64,000 bases of DNA from Massilia atriviolacea (GTDB taxonomy: Bacteria; Pseudomonadota; Gammaproteobacteria; Burkholderiales; Burkholderiaceae_D). A program made the position numbers and the translations under genes. This document shows, piece by piece, positions 17,576 through 27,159 of this stretch. The DNA lies in NCBI RefSeq assembly GCF_003953935.1, contig NZ_RXLQ01000007.1:1-64000 (forward strand). The letters are read 5' to 3'. The notes beneath the pieces are model-generated. The model was not told the DNA's origin and searched no databases. It saw nothing but the letters and a program-made list of their open reading frames with translations. Position 1 is the stretch's first letter. Every line of letters starts with the position of its first letter.

Positions 17576-18061
17576 TCAGGCGCCGGGCTTGTTGCACGGT
17601 TCGGCCGCGGCGGCGGCGGCCTGCATTTCTTCCAGGCTCATGTCGCGCACATGGTGGGCGATCGACCAGCTGTGGCCGTACGGGTCCTTGACCATGGCAT
17701 AGCGGTCGCCCCAGAACATGTCGTCCGGCGGCATGACGACGGTGGCGCCGGCGTCGACCGCGCGCTGGAAGGCGGCGTCGGCATCCTGCACGTACAGGTG
17801 CAGGGTGACGGGCGAGCCCTTCAGGGTCAGGGGGCCGACTGCGCCCCACTCCGGGGTTTCTTCGGCCAGCATGATGGCGGAGTCGCCGATGCGGATCATG
17901 CCGTGGATCAGCTTGCCATTCGGCGCCAGCATCTTGCCGGCATCGGTGGCGCCGAAGGCCTTGACGTAAAAATCGATGGCGGACACGGCGTCCGCGCACA
18001 CGATGTGCGGGGTCACGCTGTGCATGTCCGAGGGAATGCGTTCGACGGCGGGTGTGCTCAT
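17576..18061 (-). CDS. VOC-family (glyoxalase/bleomycin resistance-like) protein
   Basis: A 161-residue protein with the PhnB-like pattern (VTPHIVCADAVSAIDFYVKAFGA, MLAEETPEWG, DRYAMVKDPYGHSWSIAHHV). The fold is two beta-alpha-beta-beta-beta modules that bind a metal in most members. It heads the ECF42 cluster, separated from the YCII gene by 13 bases with GAGGAGAC before the latter. Substrate unknown. Confidence 0.88.
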   Translation of the reverse strand: MSTPAVERIPSDMHSVTPHIVCADAVSAIDFYVKAFGATDAGKMLAPNGKLIHGMIRIGDSAIMLAEETPEWGAVGPLTLKGSPVTLHLYVQDADAAFQRAVDAGATVVMPPDDMFWGDRYAMVKDPYGHSWSIAHHVRDMSLEEMQAAAAAAEPCNKPGA

Positions 18062-18091
18062 GGCGATGTCTCCTTGCGGTTAAGGGTTTAG

Positions 18092-18271
18092 TCAGTCAAA
18101 GGGCGATGAAGTTCCGTGCGCCAGCGGGCGAAGCGGGTTGCGCTGCGGACCGCTGGCGTACGCTTCCCACCGTCCAGGCGCTTTCTCGAGGCCCCGCGCC
18201 TTGAGAATGTCGAGGCGGACGACGGCCGCCTGCAGCGGGTCGCTGCGGGTGATGAAGGGCGTGCCGAGCAT
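18092..18271 (-). CDS. Small ORF of 59 residues with strong ribosome-binding site
   Basis: ATG at 18271 is preceded by AAGGAG with a seven-base spacer, the best Shine-Dalgarno in this neighbourhood. The product begins MLGTPFITRSDPLQAA and ends in a stop at 18092. Third positions are mostly G or C, as in real genes here. It contains a short predicted helix (LQAAVVRLDILKARGL), a central WEAY and a basic, Pro-rich tail. No family is recognised. It lies 30 bases upstream of the VOC gene in the same direction and could be the first gene of the ECF42 cluster. Confidence 0.55.
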   Translation of the reverse strand: MLGTPFITRSDPLQAAVVRLDILKARGLEKAPGRWEAYASGPQRNPLRPLAHGTSSPFD

Positions 18272-18373
18272 AGCGTTTCTCCTTGAAGAGTGGGTTGCTA
18301 CTACGACGACGAAGCAGCCGCCGCGACATCGACAGCCTGTTGCATTATTTTTTCAGTTTTTTTGCATGCCCGT

Positions 18374-19165
18374 TCACGCGCCCCGCCATGCGGCGGGATC
18401 GACCACGCCGATGGCGCGGAAAGCGGGCTTGCAGAACAGATAGCCCTGCATCAGGTCGACGCCGGCATCGCGCAAAAAGTCGCGCTCGCCCGGGGTTTCG
18501 ATGCCTTCGGCCAAGACCGCGATGTCCAGGCTGGCGCAGATGCCCACGATGCCGGCCACGATGGCTTGCTTGGCGGGAATGGTATCGATATCGCGCACCA
18601 GTTGCATGTCGATCTTGATAATGTCCGGCTGGAATTCGGACAGCAGGTTCAGGCCGGCGTAACCGGCGCCGAAATCGTCGATGGCGCTGCGGAAACCGAA
18701 GCGGCGGTATTCCTCGAAGATATTCACCAGGTGCGGGCGGTCCATCACCTGTTCGCTTTCGGTGACCTCGAAGATAATCCGCTCGATCGGAAAGCCGTAG
18801 GCGCGCGCGGCGTTGAAGGTGCTGCGGATGCAGGCTTCGGGCCGGTACACGGCATTCGGCAGGAAGTTAATCGACAGCAGCTCGGCAATGCCCAGTTCGG
18901 CCGCCCCGCGAATGGCGCGCACCCGGCAAGCCTGGTCGAACATGTAGCGGTTGCTGTCGTTCACCTTGGACAGGACCGAATACGCCGATTCGCCGTTCGG
19001 CCCGCGCACCAGGGCCTCGTGCGCGTACACGGCGCGCTCGCTCAGCCGGACGATGGGCTGGTAGGCATAGTCGAAATCGAAGCCGAGTTCCTCGTTGTTC
19101 CTGCATTGCACGCAAGCGGGAACCGGCTTGACGTGGGCATCGTCGGCGGGGCAAATGGGGATCAT
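18374..19165 (-). CDS. EAL-domain c-di-GMP phosphodiesterase with Cys-containing N-terminus
   Basis: A 263-residue protein that is almost entirely an EAL domain. Catalytic motifs are intact: E50-A-L, N in SINFLP, EVTE, DDFGAG, the Lys in IIKIDMQ and AEGIET. It should hydrolyse c-di-GMP to pGpG. The short N-terminal leader has C5, His11 and a C18-x2-C21 pair, an unusual feature that could bind a metal. There is no sensor domain or membrane helix. It is the counterpart of the diguanylate cyclase at 44.4 kb, though not linked to it. Confidence 0.92.
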   Translation of the reverse strand: MIPICPADDAHVKPVPACVQCRNNEELGFDFDYAYQPIVRLSERAVYAHEALVRGPNGESAYSVLSKVNDSNRYMFDQACRVRAIRGAAELGIAELLSINFLPNAVYRPEACIRSTFNAARAYGFPIERIIFEVTESEQVMDRPHLVNIFEEYRRFGFRSAIDDFGAGYAGLNLLSEFQPDIIKIDMQLVRDIDTIPAKQAIVAGIVGICASLDIAVLAEGIETPGERDFLRDAGVDLMQGYLFCKPAFRAIGVVDPAAWRGA

Positions 19166-19279
19166 CGGGCGGCCGGTCCTGGAAATGCGGCGAATGAATC
19201 ACTATAGCAAATCAGCGGACGCATGCGCGCACCGTGCGAGCGCGCACCGCCCGCCGCGCGCCGCCCGCCGCCCGCCGGA

Positions 19280-19837
19280 TCATGCCGCCTGCAATTGGCG
19301 GCGCGCGGCCATCAGGGCGAAGCCGAGCAGGTTCGGCCCTTCCCACTGGTTGGGGTCGTTGGAGCGGGGATCGTCCGCCGCCAGGCCGGTGCCCCAGATG
19401 CGGTCGAGCGGGCTGGCTTCCACCAGCACGTGCGCGCCGGTGCCGACGAGAAAATCGCGCAGGGCCGGCTGTTGTCCGAATTTGGCCACATTCGCGCGGC
19501 GGACGATCTCGACACGCTGCGCCAGCCAGTCGGCCTCGACGAAATTGGCCACGCCGCGGCCGAGCACCTTGGCGGCGCCGGGCGTGGGCGCGGCCAGCAC
19601 CCTGGCGCGGGTCGCCTCGTCCCGGAACAGGCGCGCCTTGGCGGCCATCATGTAATGCTCGGCGGTGGGATAGCGGTCGCCGTCGAGTTCGAACGGCGCC
19701 TCGTACCACTGGCTGAAGCAGCTGCGCGTGATGGCGCCATCCTTGGGCGGGGTATGGCCCCAGAAGTGCAGGAAGGAAAACGATTCGCCCGCGTTATAGC
19801 GGCTGCGCAATTCGTCCAGGGTCTCGGGCAATGCCAT
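19280..19837 (-). CDS. NADAR-family N-glycosidase (YbiA-like)
   Basis: A 185-residue protein with the family landmarks FLHFWGHTP, CFSQWYEAPF, YPTAEHYMMAAKARLF and the terminal DPNQWEGPNLLGFALMAAR. YbiA members cleave the glycosidic bond of early riboflavin intermediates; others remove ADP-ribose from guanine in DNA, often next to toxins. No toxin gene is adjacent, so the housekeeping role is more likely. It lies 44 bases downstream of mnmE. Confidence 0.9.
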   Translation of the reverse strand: MALPETLDELRSRYNAGESFSFLHFWGHTPPKDGAITRSCFSQWYEAPFELDGDRYPTAEHYMMAAKARLFRDEATRARVLAAPTPGAAKVLGRGVANFVEADWLAQRVEIVRRANVAKFGQQPALRDFLVGTGAHVLVEASPLDRIWGTGLAADDPRSNDPNQWEGPNLLGFALMAARRQLQAA

Positions 19838-19881
19838 CTCGATGACTTTCTGTTGGTAGGGGGTGAAGGGCGCCGGAGCGC

Positions 19882-21261
19882 CTATTTGCCGATGCAGAAG
19901 CGGCTGAAAATGACGCCCAGCAAATCATCCGAGGAAAACTGCCCGGTGATGCTCGACAACTGCGCCTGCGCCAGCCGCAATTCCTCGGCGAACAGGTCGA
20001 GCGACTGGTCGTTTTGCGCGGCATGTTCGCCGGCCAATGCCAGATGCCGGTGCGCCGAGCGAAGGGCGATCAGATGCCGTTCGCGCGCGAGGAACAGCGA
20101 TTCGCCGGTCTGTTGCCAGCCGGCGATGCGCAGCAGTTCGGCGCGCAGCAAGTCCAAGCCCACGTGCTCATGCGCCGACAGGTAGATATTGGTCGCTTCC
20201 CCGGTCGGGTCGACCGAGGGCTTGTGGCCCGACAAGTCGATCTTGTTCCACACGCGCAGCACCGGTACGCCCGGCGGAAAGGCGGCGACGATGCCGTCGT
20301 CGGCGCGGGTCGGGCCGAGGTCGGCGTCGAGCAGGTGCAGGATCACGTCGGCCCTGGCTACTTCGCCCCAGGTGCGTTCGATGCCGATGCGCTCGACCAC
20401 GTCGACGCCGTCGTCGATGGGGCGGATGCCGGCGGTGTCGATGATATTGAGCGGAATGCCTTCGATCTGGATGGTTTCGCTGACCTTGTCGCGCGTGGTG
20501 CCGGCGATCGGCGTGACGATGGCCACGTCGGCCCCGGCGAGGGCATTGAGAAGTGAAGACTTACCCACGTTGGGCTGGCCGACCAGCACCACGTTCAAGC
20601 CTTCGCGCAGCAGCGCGCCCTGGGCCGCCTGCTGGAACACGCGCTCGAGCGAGGCCACGATCACGGCCAGCTGGCCGCGCGCATCGGACTTCTCGAGGAA
20701 GTCGATTTCTTCTTCCGGGAAGTCGAGGGTGGCTTCGACCAGCATGCGCAGGCCGATGGTCTGTTCCACCAGGGTATTGATGGTCTTCGAAAACGCGCCG
20801 GACAGCGATTGCGTGGCCGACTTGGCGGCCGCTTCGGTGGAGGCGTCGATCAGGTCGGCCACGGCTTCGGCCTGGGCCAGGTCGAGCTTGTCGTTCAGGA
20901 AGGCGCGCCGCGTGAATTCGCCGGGCTCGGCCAGGCGCAGGCCGGATGCCGCGCCCGCGTCGAGCACGCGCGCGAGCAGCATCTGCAGCACCACCGGGCC
21001 GCCGTGGCCCTGCAGTTCGAGCACGTCTTCGCCGGTGTACGAGTGCGGCCCCTTGAAATACAGGGCGATGCCCTGGTCGATCACGGCGCCGTCGGCCTGG
21101 GTGAAGGGAAGATAGGTCGCGCGGCGCGGGGTCAGGGTGACGTCCGGGAACAGCGCGGCCAGCAGCGGCGCCAGCGCTTTGCCGGAGGCGCGCACGACGC
21201 CGATGCCGCCGCGGCCCGGTGCGGTGGCGATCGCGGCAATGGGGGAAGTATCGAGTTTCAT
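19882..21261 (-). CDS. mnmE: tRNA uridine-5-carboxymethylaminomethyl(34) modification GTPase
   Basis: A 459-residue GTPase that works with MnmG to modify U34 of several tRNAs. It has the N-terminal tetrahydrofolate-binding domain, a central GTPase (G1 [10 protein letters not shown]3 DTAGI, G4 NKID) and the conserved C-terminal FCIGK that supplies a catalytic cysteine. Its place next to yidC-yidD-rnpA-rpmH is the classic bacterial order. A terminator between it and yidC suggests that it also has its own promoter. Confidence 0.97.
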   Translation of the reverse strand: MKLDTSPIAAIATAPGRGGIGVVRASGKALAPLLAALFPDVTLTPRRATYLPFTQADGAVIDQGIALYFKGPHSYTGEDVLELQGHGGPVVLQMLLARVLDAGAASGLRLAEPGEFTRRAFLNDKLDLAQAEAVADLIDASTEAAAKSATQSLSGAFSKTINTLVEQTIGLRMLVEATLDFPEEEIDFLEKSDARGQLAVIVASLERVFQQAAQGALLREGLNVVLVGQPNVGKSSLLNALAGADVAIVTPIAGTTRDKVSETIQIEGIPLNIIDTAGIRPIDDGVDVVERIGIERTWGEVARADVILHLLDADLGPTRADDGIVAAFPPGVPVLRVWNKIDLSGHKPSVDPTGEATNIYLSAHEHVGLDLLRAELLRIAGWQQTGESLFLARERHLIALRSAHRHLALAGEHAAQNDQSLDLFAEELRLAQAQLSSITGQFSSDDLLGVIFSRFCIGK

Positions 21262-21323
21262 AGCTGTGATTGTAGTTTAATTGCCGCAACAGGCTGGCGC
21301 CATTGTCCTTGCCGCGCGCCCAT

Positions 21324-21351
21324 AAAAAAAGCCCGTGGCGACCACGGGCTT
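21324..21351 (-). terminator. Rho-independent terminator downstream of yidC
   Basis: AAGCCCGTGG (21329-21338) and CCACGGGCTT (21342-21351) form a ten-bp stem with a three-base loop. On the minus strand it is followed by seven T residues (21330 to 21324). Confidence 0.88.
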
Positions 21352-21371
21352 CTTGGCGACGGGGCGGACGC

Positions 21372-23045
21372 TTATTTCTTGGCTGCCGCGTCTTCGAATT
21401 TCTTGGTGATCACCCATTGCTGGCCGATCGACAAGATGTTGTTCACCACCCAGTACAGCACCAGGCCGGCCGGGAAGAAGATGAACATGACCGAGAATGC
21501 CAGCGGCATGAACAGCATCATCTTGGCCTGCATCGGATCGGCTGGCGCCGGGTTCAGCTTGGTCGTGATGTACATCGAGATCGCGTACAGCACCGGCAGG
21601 ATGAAGTACGGGTCCGGTGCGGTCAGGTCGGTGATCCAGCCCACCCATGGGGCGCCGCGCATTTCGGCGGACGCCTGCAAGACCCAGTACAGGGCGATAA
21701 AGACCGGCATCTGGACCAGGATCGGCAGGCAGCCGCCCAGCGGATTGATCTTTTCGGTCTTGTACAGCTCCATGGTGGCCTGGTTCATCTTGGCCGGGTC
21801 GCCTTTGTACTTTTCGCGGATCGCCTGCATCTTCGGCGTGACCACCTTGATGCGCGCCATGCTCTTGTAGCCGGCGGCCGAGAGCGGGAAGAACAGCAGC
21901 TTGATCAGGATGGTAAAGGCGATGATGGTCCAGCCCCAGTTACCGATCACCTTGTGCAGCTGGTCCATGACCCAGAAAATCGGCTTGGCGATGATCGTCA
22001 GCATGCCGTAATCCTTGACCAGTTCCAGGCCCGGAGCGATCTTTTCCAGCTTGTTCTCGTCCTGCGGGCCGGAATACAGCCTGACCTGGTTGGCCAGGCT
22101 GGCGCCCGGGGCGATATTACCCAAAGGCATGATCGTACCGATCGCGTACAGGTTGACGCCCACTTTCTTGGTGTAGATCTCGCGCTGCATCTTGGCCGGC
22201 GGCAAGAAAGCCGACACGAAATAGTGCTGCGAAATCGCGACCCAGCCGTCGTCCGCCTGCTTGGCGTGCTCGGCCGTGCCTTTTTTCTCGATGGTTTCGA
22301 ACTGCAGCTTCTGGTAGTGATCGGTCGGGGTGTACATGGTCGGACCGGTGTAGCTGGAGTTGAAGTAGGACTCGCCCTCCGGCTTGTTACCATGGTGCAG
22401 CAGCTCGACGAACAGCGAGGGGGCGACCGGGGTCGCGCCGACGTTGGCGATGTCGTGGCGCATGTCGATCAGGTAGTCGCCGCGCTTGAAGACGTAGGTC
22501 TTGGTCAGCTTGAGGCCGCCCTGCTCGGCTTCCAGCACGAGTTGCACTTCGTTGGCGCTGTCGAGCGCGCGCGGGCCCGACTTGGCGCTGAAGCCGGTGA
22601 ACTGGGTCGGCACCGGCTCGCCCGGGGCGTTGCGCACCAGGCCGGTCTGGGCCACGTACGCGCCTTTCGGATTAACGTCGAACAAGACCTGGTTGCGGCT
22701 CTTGTCGTGCGCGTCCTTGAATTTGAGCAATTCCAGGCGCTTGATCACGCCACCGAGGGTATCGATGTCCACTTTCATGACATCGGTGGTGATGGTGATG
22801 ATGTCGTTCTTGAACGCGGCCGGCGCGGCGGCGCCAGGCACGCCCGGCGCACCGGGCACGGCGGCGCTGCCGGCGGCGGCCGGCAAGCCGGTGGCCGGCG
22901 CGGGATTGGCGACGGTCGCGGTCTTCACCGGCGGCGCCCATGGGTAGATCGACTGTTTGCCGTTCGATACCATCCAGTCGTTCCAGAGAACCACCAGCGA
23001 TACGGAAAACACGATCCACAGGATAGTACGTTTATTGATTTCCAT
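21372..23045 (-). CDS. yidC: Membrane protein insertase YidC
   Basis: A 557-residue insertase for inner-membrane proteins, working with or without SecYEG. The N-terminal anchor (MEINKRTILWIVFSVSLVVL) precedes a large periplasmic beta domain (about 90-350), then the conserved five-helix core with GWTIIAFTILIKLLFFPLS and PILVQMPVFIALYW. The ATG at 23045 is used; the frame is open slightly further. It is the fourth gene of the rpmH-rnpA-yidD-yidC operon, 11 bases after yidD. Confidence 0.97.
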   Translation of the reverse strand: MEINKRTILWIVFSVSLVVLWNDWMVSNGKQSIYPWAPPVKTATVANPAPATGLPAAAGSAAVPGAPGVPGAAAPAAFKNDIITITTDVMKVDIDTLGGVIKRLELLKFKDAHDKSRNQVLFDVNPKGAYVAQTGLVRNAPGEPVPTQFTGFSAKSGPRALDSANEVQLVLEAEQGGLKLTKTYVFKRGDYLIDMRHDIANVGATPVAPSLFVELLHHGNKPEGESYFNSSYTGPTMYTPTDHYQKLQFETIEKKGTAEHAKQADDGWVAISQHYFVSAFLPPAKMQREIYTKKVGVNLYAIGTIMPLGNIAPGASLANQVRLYSGPQDENKLEKIAPGLELVKDYGMLTIIAKPIFWVMDQLHKVIGNWGWTIIAFTILIKLLFFPLSAAGYKSMARIKVVTPKMQAIREKYKGDPAKMNQATMELYKTEKINPLGGCLPILVQMPVFIALYWVLQASAEMRGAPWVGWITDLTAPDPYFILPVLYAISMYITTKLNPAPADPMQAKMMLFMPLAFSVMFIFFPAGLVLYWVVNNILSIGQQWVITKKFEDAAAKK

Positions 23046-23056
23046 TGAGGTATTGG

Positions 23057-23317
23057 TCAGGAGTGGTTGCAACCGCAAGCGGCTGTAGAAGAATTCTTCG
23101 GGTGCGCGGGCGGCACCGGATCGAATCCGCCATCATCCCACGGATGGCAGCGGCACAGGCGGCGTGCAGTCAGCAGGCTGCCGCGCGCGGCGCCGTGGGT
23201 GCGGATCGCTTCGATCGCATAATTGGAGCAGGTCGGGTAAAAGCGGCAGCGCTGTCCCAGCATCGGGGATAACAACAGCTGGTAGCCACGCAATAACCAG
23301 ACGAGCAGGGAATTCAT
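23057..23317 (-). CDS. yidD: Membrane protein insertion efficiency factor YidD
   Basis: An 86-residue amphipathic membrane-associated protein. The conserved block [14 protein letters not shown] and the [18 protein letters not shown] block are complete. YidD assists YidC-dependent insertion. Its start overlaps the rnpA stop by four bases (ATGA), the normal coupling at this locus. Confidence 0.96.
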   Translation of the reverse strand: MNSLLVWLLRGYQLLLSPMLGQRCRFYPTCSNYAIEAIRTHGAARGSLLTARRLCRCHPWDDGGFDPVPPAHPKNSSTAACGCNHS

Positions 23318-23742
23318 GGAGATGCCTTTAGCTCGGGCGCCGCGTGGGGCGTCGCGCCAGGCGGCGCCGCACGCGGCGCCTGCGACAGGAACAGGCGCGC
23401 GATTTCCGCGCGCAGGGTCGCCTTGAGCGCGGCGGTGGTGGCCGGGCCTTGCTTGGTATTGACCGGGCGCGCCAGGCGCACGATGCAGTCGACGGCCGGC
23501 AGCGGCGCCATGCGGAACAGCTCGCGCGTCACGCGCTTGATCGTATTGCGGGTGACGGCACGGGGCGCAAAGCGCTTGGCCACGACCACGCCGAGCCGCG
23601 CATGCGGCAAGTCGTTCGAGCGGGTGTAGAGCACGAAATGGGCCGTTTTTTGGGCGGGGCGCAAACGAAAAACGGATGAAAATTCATCCGTTTTAACGAT
23701 GCGCCGAACGCGCGCGAAGTCGTGTGAACCTTCGCTAGTCAT
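23314..23742 (-). CDS. rnpA: Ribonuclease P protein component
   Basis: A 142-residue basic protein that binds the RNase P RNA and helps process pre-tRNA 5' ends. The RNR signature ([14 protein letters not shown]) is intact. The ATG at 23742 (MTSEGSHDF) is chosen; the open frame runs on through rpmH in another phase without meaning. The C-terminal tail is Ala/Pro-rich and longer than in E. coli (119 residues). Confidence 0.95.
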   Translation of the reverse strand: MTSEGSHDFARVRRIVKTDEFSSVFRLRPAQKTAHFVLYTRSNDLPHARLGVVVAKRFAPRAVTRNTIKRVTRELFRMAPLPAVDCIVRLARPVNTKQGPATTAALKATLRAEIARLFLSQAPRAAPPGATPHAAPELKASP

Positions 23743-23774
23743 AGCCAACCGCGATCGGGCAGTAAGTGCCAGAC

Positions 23775-23909
23775 TTATACAGCCAGGCGTTTGCGACCCT
23801 TGGCGCGGCGTGCATTGAGCACATCGCGACCGCCACGGGTAGCCATACGGGCGCGGAAGCCGTGCGTACGCTTGCGACGAACGACGGAAGGTTGGTAAGT
23901 ACGTTTCAT
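23775..23909 (-). CDS. rpmH: 50S ribosomal protein L34
   Basis: Forty-four codons, start [18 protein letters not shown] and end [11 protein letters not shown], matching L34 over its full length. It is the first gene of the leftward operon and faces dnaA across 518 bases. A GTGGTCTC upstream of the ATG is not a typical Shine-Dalgarno. Confidence 0.97.
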   Translation of the reverse strand: MKRTYQPSVVRRKRTHGFRARMATRGGRDVLNARRAKGRKRLAV

Positions 23910-24305
23910 GGTGGTCTCGCTTAAAGCAAAATAAAATGCAAAATCGGGTCTGACGTCCCGTCAGTTTTCGGCGCCAATGACATTTCGCAGATGTTAAGCC
24001 AGCGTCACGCCACAGCAAAAATACTCATATTTACCCGCTAAGCCACAGCTACGAGTCGATGCGGACTGACTCATTTGCACGGAGTACGGGCGGGGAACCT
24101 TGGATTAGAACGCATTTTGCCCCGTTTTGTCAAGGATGGCGGCGCTTTGGCGGCCCGATAGCCGGATTTTCGGATGGCAATTGTGGACAGGAAAACACAG
24201 CGCGCGTTGCAGGGACCCGACGCCCGGCTTGCTTTCAAGACAACTTGATTTCCGGCCATTTCCTCTCTGCCACGTTGTCCCTGCATCGAAAATAAGCGGC
24301 GTGCC

Positions 24306-24314
24306 TGTGGATAA
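24306..24314. promoter_or_regulatory. DnaA box
   Basis: TGTGGATAA is the exact complement of the consensus TTATCCACA. It lies 114 bases before the dnaA ATG and overlaps the likely -35 hexamer of the dnaA promoter, which would allow DnaA autorepression. Confidence 0.75.
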
Positions 24315-24336
24315 CTCGGGCGGTCGCGGGTAGAAT
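24308..24336 (+). promoter_or_regulatory. Probable dnaA promoter
   Basis: A -10 hexamer TAGAAT (24331-24336) stands 17 bases from TGGATA (24308-24313), which matches four of six -35 positions. The -35 sits inside the DnaA box. Confidence 0.5.
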
Positions 24337-24427
24337 AGCGTGTTACGTGTGGCGAACCGCTCGCAAAGCATGCGCTAGCGAAGCATCATCGAACCGCCCC
24401 TCCACACCTTATTCAGACAGAAGATTC

Positions 24428-25843
24428 ATGGAAAATTTTTGGCAGACCTGTTCCGCGCAGTTGGAACTGGAGCTGACGCCGCAACAATTCAGTGCGTGGA
24501 TCAAACCGCTGGTTGCCCTCGACTACGAGGACGGCAAGTTGCGCATCGCAGCACCGAACCGCTTCAAGCTGGACTGGGTGAAGTCGCAGTTCGCCAACCG
24601 CATCACGGCCCTGGCTTCCCAGTACTGGGAAGCGCCGACCGAAGTGCAGTTCGTGCTCGACCCGCGTAACGCGCTGCCGAAAAAACCGGTGGCGCCGCAT
24701 CCGGCCCCGAACGACGGCCCGCTGCCCGGCACCATCAACCCTGGTCCCGGCAATGGCAGCGGCACGGCCGACAATCTAGCCGCTCCGGAAATGTTCAACA
24801 TCGGCAATTCCCCGCGCCGCGAGCAGAGCCGCGTCAATACCGACCTGACCTTCGACAGCTTCGTCACCGGTAAGGCCAACCAGCTGGCGCGCGCCGCCGC
24901 GATCCAGGTGGCCAACAATCCGGGCGTGAGCTACAACCCGCTGTTTTTCTACGGCGGCGTGGGCCTGGGTAAAACCCACCTGATCCACGCGATCGGCAAC
25001 CAGGTGATGGCCGACCAGCCGGGCGCCAAGATTCGCTACATCCACGCGGAACAGTATGTACGCGACGTCGTCACCGCCTATCAGCGCAAGGGCTTCGACG
25101 ACTTCAAGCATTACTACCATTCGCTGGACATGCTGCTGATCGACGATATTCAATTCTTCGGCGGCAAGAGCCGCACCCAGGAAGAGTTTTTCTACGCCTT
25201 CGAGGCGCTGATCGCCGCGAAGAAGCAGATCATCATCACCAGCGATACGTATCCAAAAGAAATTACGGGCATGGACGACCGCCTGATTTCGCGTTTCGAT
25301 TCCGGCCTGACGGTGGCGATCGAGCCGCCGGAGCTCGAAATGCGGGTGGCGATCCTGCTGAAGAAAGCCCAGTCCGAAGGCGTGACGTTTTCGGACGACG
25401 TGGCGTTTTTCGTGGCCAAGCACCTGCGCTCGAACGTGCGCGAGCTCGAAGGCGCGCTGCGCAAGATCCTGGCGTACTCGCGCTTCCACGGCAAGGACAT
25501 CACCATCGACGTGGTGAAGGAAGCGCTGAAGGATTTGCTGTCGGTACAGAACCGCCAGATCTCGGTGGAAAACATCCAGAAGACGGTGGCCGACTTCTTC
25601 AGCATCAAGGTGGCCGACATGTATTCCAAGCGCCGTCCCGCGAACATTGCGCGGCCGCGCCAGATCGCGATGTACCTGGCCAAGGAACTGACCCAGAAGA
25701 GCTTGCCGGAAATCGGCGAACTGTTCGGCGGACGCGACCACACCACGGTCTTGCACGCGGTGCGCAAGATCGCGCTCGACCGCACCAAGAACGCCGAATG
25801 CAACCATGAATTACACGTCCTGGAACAGACACTGAAGGGCTAA
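24428..25843 (+). CDS. dnaA: Chromosomal replication initiator protein DnaA
   Basis: A 471-residue initiator. Domain I begins MENFWQTC; a Pro/Gly-rich linker follows (about 80-140). The AAA+ domain has Walker [10 protein letters not shown] and Walker [10 protein letters not shown], and domain IV carries the DnaA-box reader [16 protein letters not shown] chose the ATG at 24428 over upstream in-frame codons because domain I starts there. It is followed by dnaN after 181 bases. Confidence 0.98.
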   Translation: MENFWQTCSAQLELELTPQQFSAWIKPLVALDYEDGKLRIAAPNRFKLDWVKSQFANRITALASQYWEAPTEVQFVLDPRNALPKKPVAPHPAPNDGPLPGTINPGPGNGSGTADNLAAPEMFNIGNSPRREQSRVNTDLTFDSFVTGKANQLARAAAIQVANNPGVSYNPLFFYGGVGLGKTHLIHAIGNQVMADQPGAKIRYIHAEQYVRDVVTAYQRKGFDDFKHYYHSLDMLLIDDIQFFGGKSRTQEEFFYAFEALIAAKKQIIITSDTYPKEITGMDDRLISRFDSGLTVAIEPPELEMRVAILLKKAQSEGVTFSDDVAFFVAKHLRSNVRELEGALRKILAYSRFHGKDITIDVVKEALKDLLSVQNRQISVENIQKTVADFFSIKVADMYSKRRPANIARPRQIAMYLAKELTQKSLPEIGELFGGRDHTTVLHAVRKIALDRTKNAECNHELHVLEQTLKG

Positions 25844-26024
25844 AGTTCAAATTAATGTGCGAACGGCAATTTCTGGCAAAATATAGCATTAGCAGCAAGG
25901 TTACCGTGGCCCTGTTGTTGCGTTGTCAGCCCCGGGGCAAGCCTGCTTGCCGGGGGCGGCGGGCGTGGCGGCACTGCTTACCGGGCCATACAGTACATTT
26001 CTGACAACTCTACCGAGGATTACT

Positions 26025-27131
26025 ATGCAATTGGTCAAAACCACCCGAGATACCCTTCTCCGGCCACTGCAGATCGTGAGCGGTATTGTCGAGCGTCGGC
26101 ACACTATGCCGATTCTGGCCAATATCCTCATCCGCAAGGACGGCGAAAACGTCTCGTTCCTGTCGACGGACACCGAAGTGCAGATCACGACGCACGCCAG
26201 CATCGGCTCGGGTGCCGATGTGGCCGGTACCACCGTGGCCGCGCGCAAGCTGCTCGACATCCTGCGCGCCCTGCCCGAGTCGGGCGACGTCACGATGACC
26301 CTGCTGAACAAGCGCCTGACGGTGCAGACCGGCAAATCGCGCTTCGCGCTGCAAACCCTGGCGGCGGAAGAATTTCCGACCGTCTCGGTCGCGGACACCT
26401 ACAACGCCACGGTGACCCTGCCGCAAAAGACGCTCAAGCACCTGTTCAACATGGTGCACTTTTCGATGGCGCAACAGGATATCCGTTACTACCTGAACGG
26501 CCTGCTGCTGGTGCTCGACGGCCACAACGTGATCGCCGTGGCGACCGACGGCCACCGCCTGGCGTTCTGCCAGGTCGAGACCGAGCAGGAATTCACGCGC
26601 CAGGAAGTCATCATTCCGCGCAAGACCATCATCGAGCTGCAGCGCCTGCTGGAAGAAAGCGACGAAACGGTCCAGCTGGATATTTCGACTTCGCAAGTCA
26701 AGCTGACCTTCGCCGACATCGAGCTGGTCTCGAAGCTGGTGGAAGGCAAGTTCCCGGATTACACACGTGTGATTCCGAAGGGCTACAAGAACGACTTCAC
26801 GATCGGCCGCGATGAGCTGCTGCGTTCGCTGCAACGCGCGGCGATCATGACCAGCGACAAGTTCAAGGGCGTACGCTGCATCATCAGCCCGGGCAGCATG
26901 AAGATCAGCTCGACCAATGCGGACCAGGAAGAAGCGGTCGAAGAACTGGAAATCGATTACGGCGGCGACAGCGTCGACATCGGTTTCAACGTGACCTACC
27001 TGCTGGACGTGTTGAACAACCTGAAGTGCGACCAGATCAACATCGCGCTGGGCGATTCGAATTCGTCGGCGCTGATTTCGATTCCGGATAACGCCGACTT
27101 CAAGTACGTCGTCATGCCGATGCGGATTTAA
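26025..27131 (+). CDS. dnaN: DNA polymerase III subunit beta (sliding clamp)
   Basis: A 368-residue clamp with three repeated domains. The start MQLVKTTRDTLLRPLQ and the end FKYVVMPMRI are characteristic. The ring tethers polymerase III and other clamp-binding proteins to DNA. The ATG at 26025 has GAGG upstream. The dnaA-dnaN gap shows no DnaA box. Confidence 0.98.
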   Translation: MQLVKTTRDTLLRPLQIVSGIVERRHTMPILANILIRKDGENVSFLSTDTEVQITTHASIGSGADVAGTTVAARKLLDILRALPESGDVTMTLLNKRLTVQTGKSRFALQTLAAEEFPTVSVADTYNATVTLPQKTLKHLFNMVHFSMAQQDIRYYLNGLLLVLDGHNVIAVATDGHRLAFCQVETEQEFTRQEVIIPRKTIIELQRLLEESDETVQLDISTSQVKLTFADIELVSKLVEGKFPDYTRVIPKGYKNDFTIGRDELLRSLQRAAIMTSDKFKGVRCIISPGSMKISSTNADQEEAVEELEIDYGGDSVDIGFNVTYLLDVLNNLKCDQINIALGDSNSSALISIPDNADFKYVVMPMRI

Positions 27132-27159
27132 GCAGGAAGCAACACCGGGAACCTAAGAT

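Larger units (their letters stand above)
23910..24427. other. Divergent rpmH-dnaA intergenic region, candidate oriC
   Basis: These 518 bases contain no gene. It is the usual place for oriC or for the dnaA regulatory region in Proteobacteria. It is more A+T-rich than its flanks in places (24020-24035). I find one perfect DnaA box (24306-24314) and one weaker match TGTGGACAG (24182-24190). I do not see the cluster of boxes expected of a full oriC, so origin function is unproven. GC skew over the whole genome would decide. Confidence 0.5.

Noticed and set aside
19280-19837. NADAR gene as antitoxin of a DarT-type toxin
   Set aside because: No DarT-like gene is adjacent; the neighbours are mnmE and an EAL gene, so the YbiA-type metabolic role is more likely.
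25844-26024. Origin of replication in the dnaA-dnaN gap
   Set aside because: No DnaA box is visible in these 181 bases; the gap holds only a G+C-rich patch and the dnaN ribosome-binding site.
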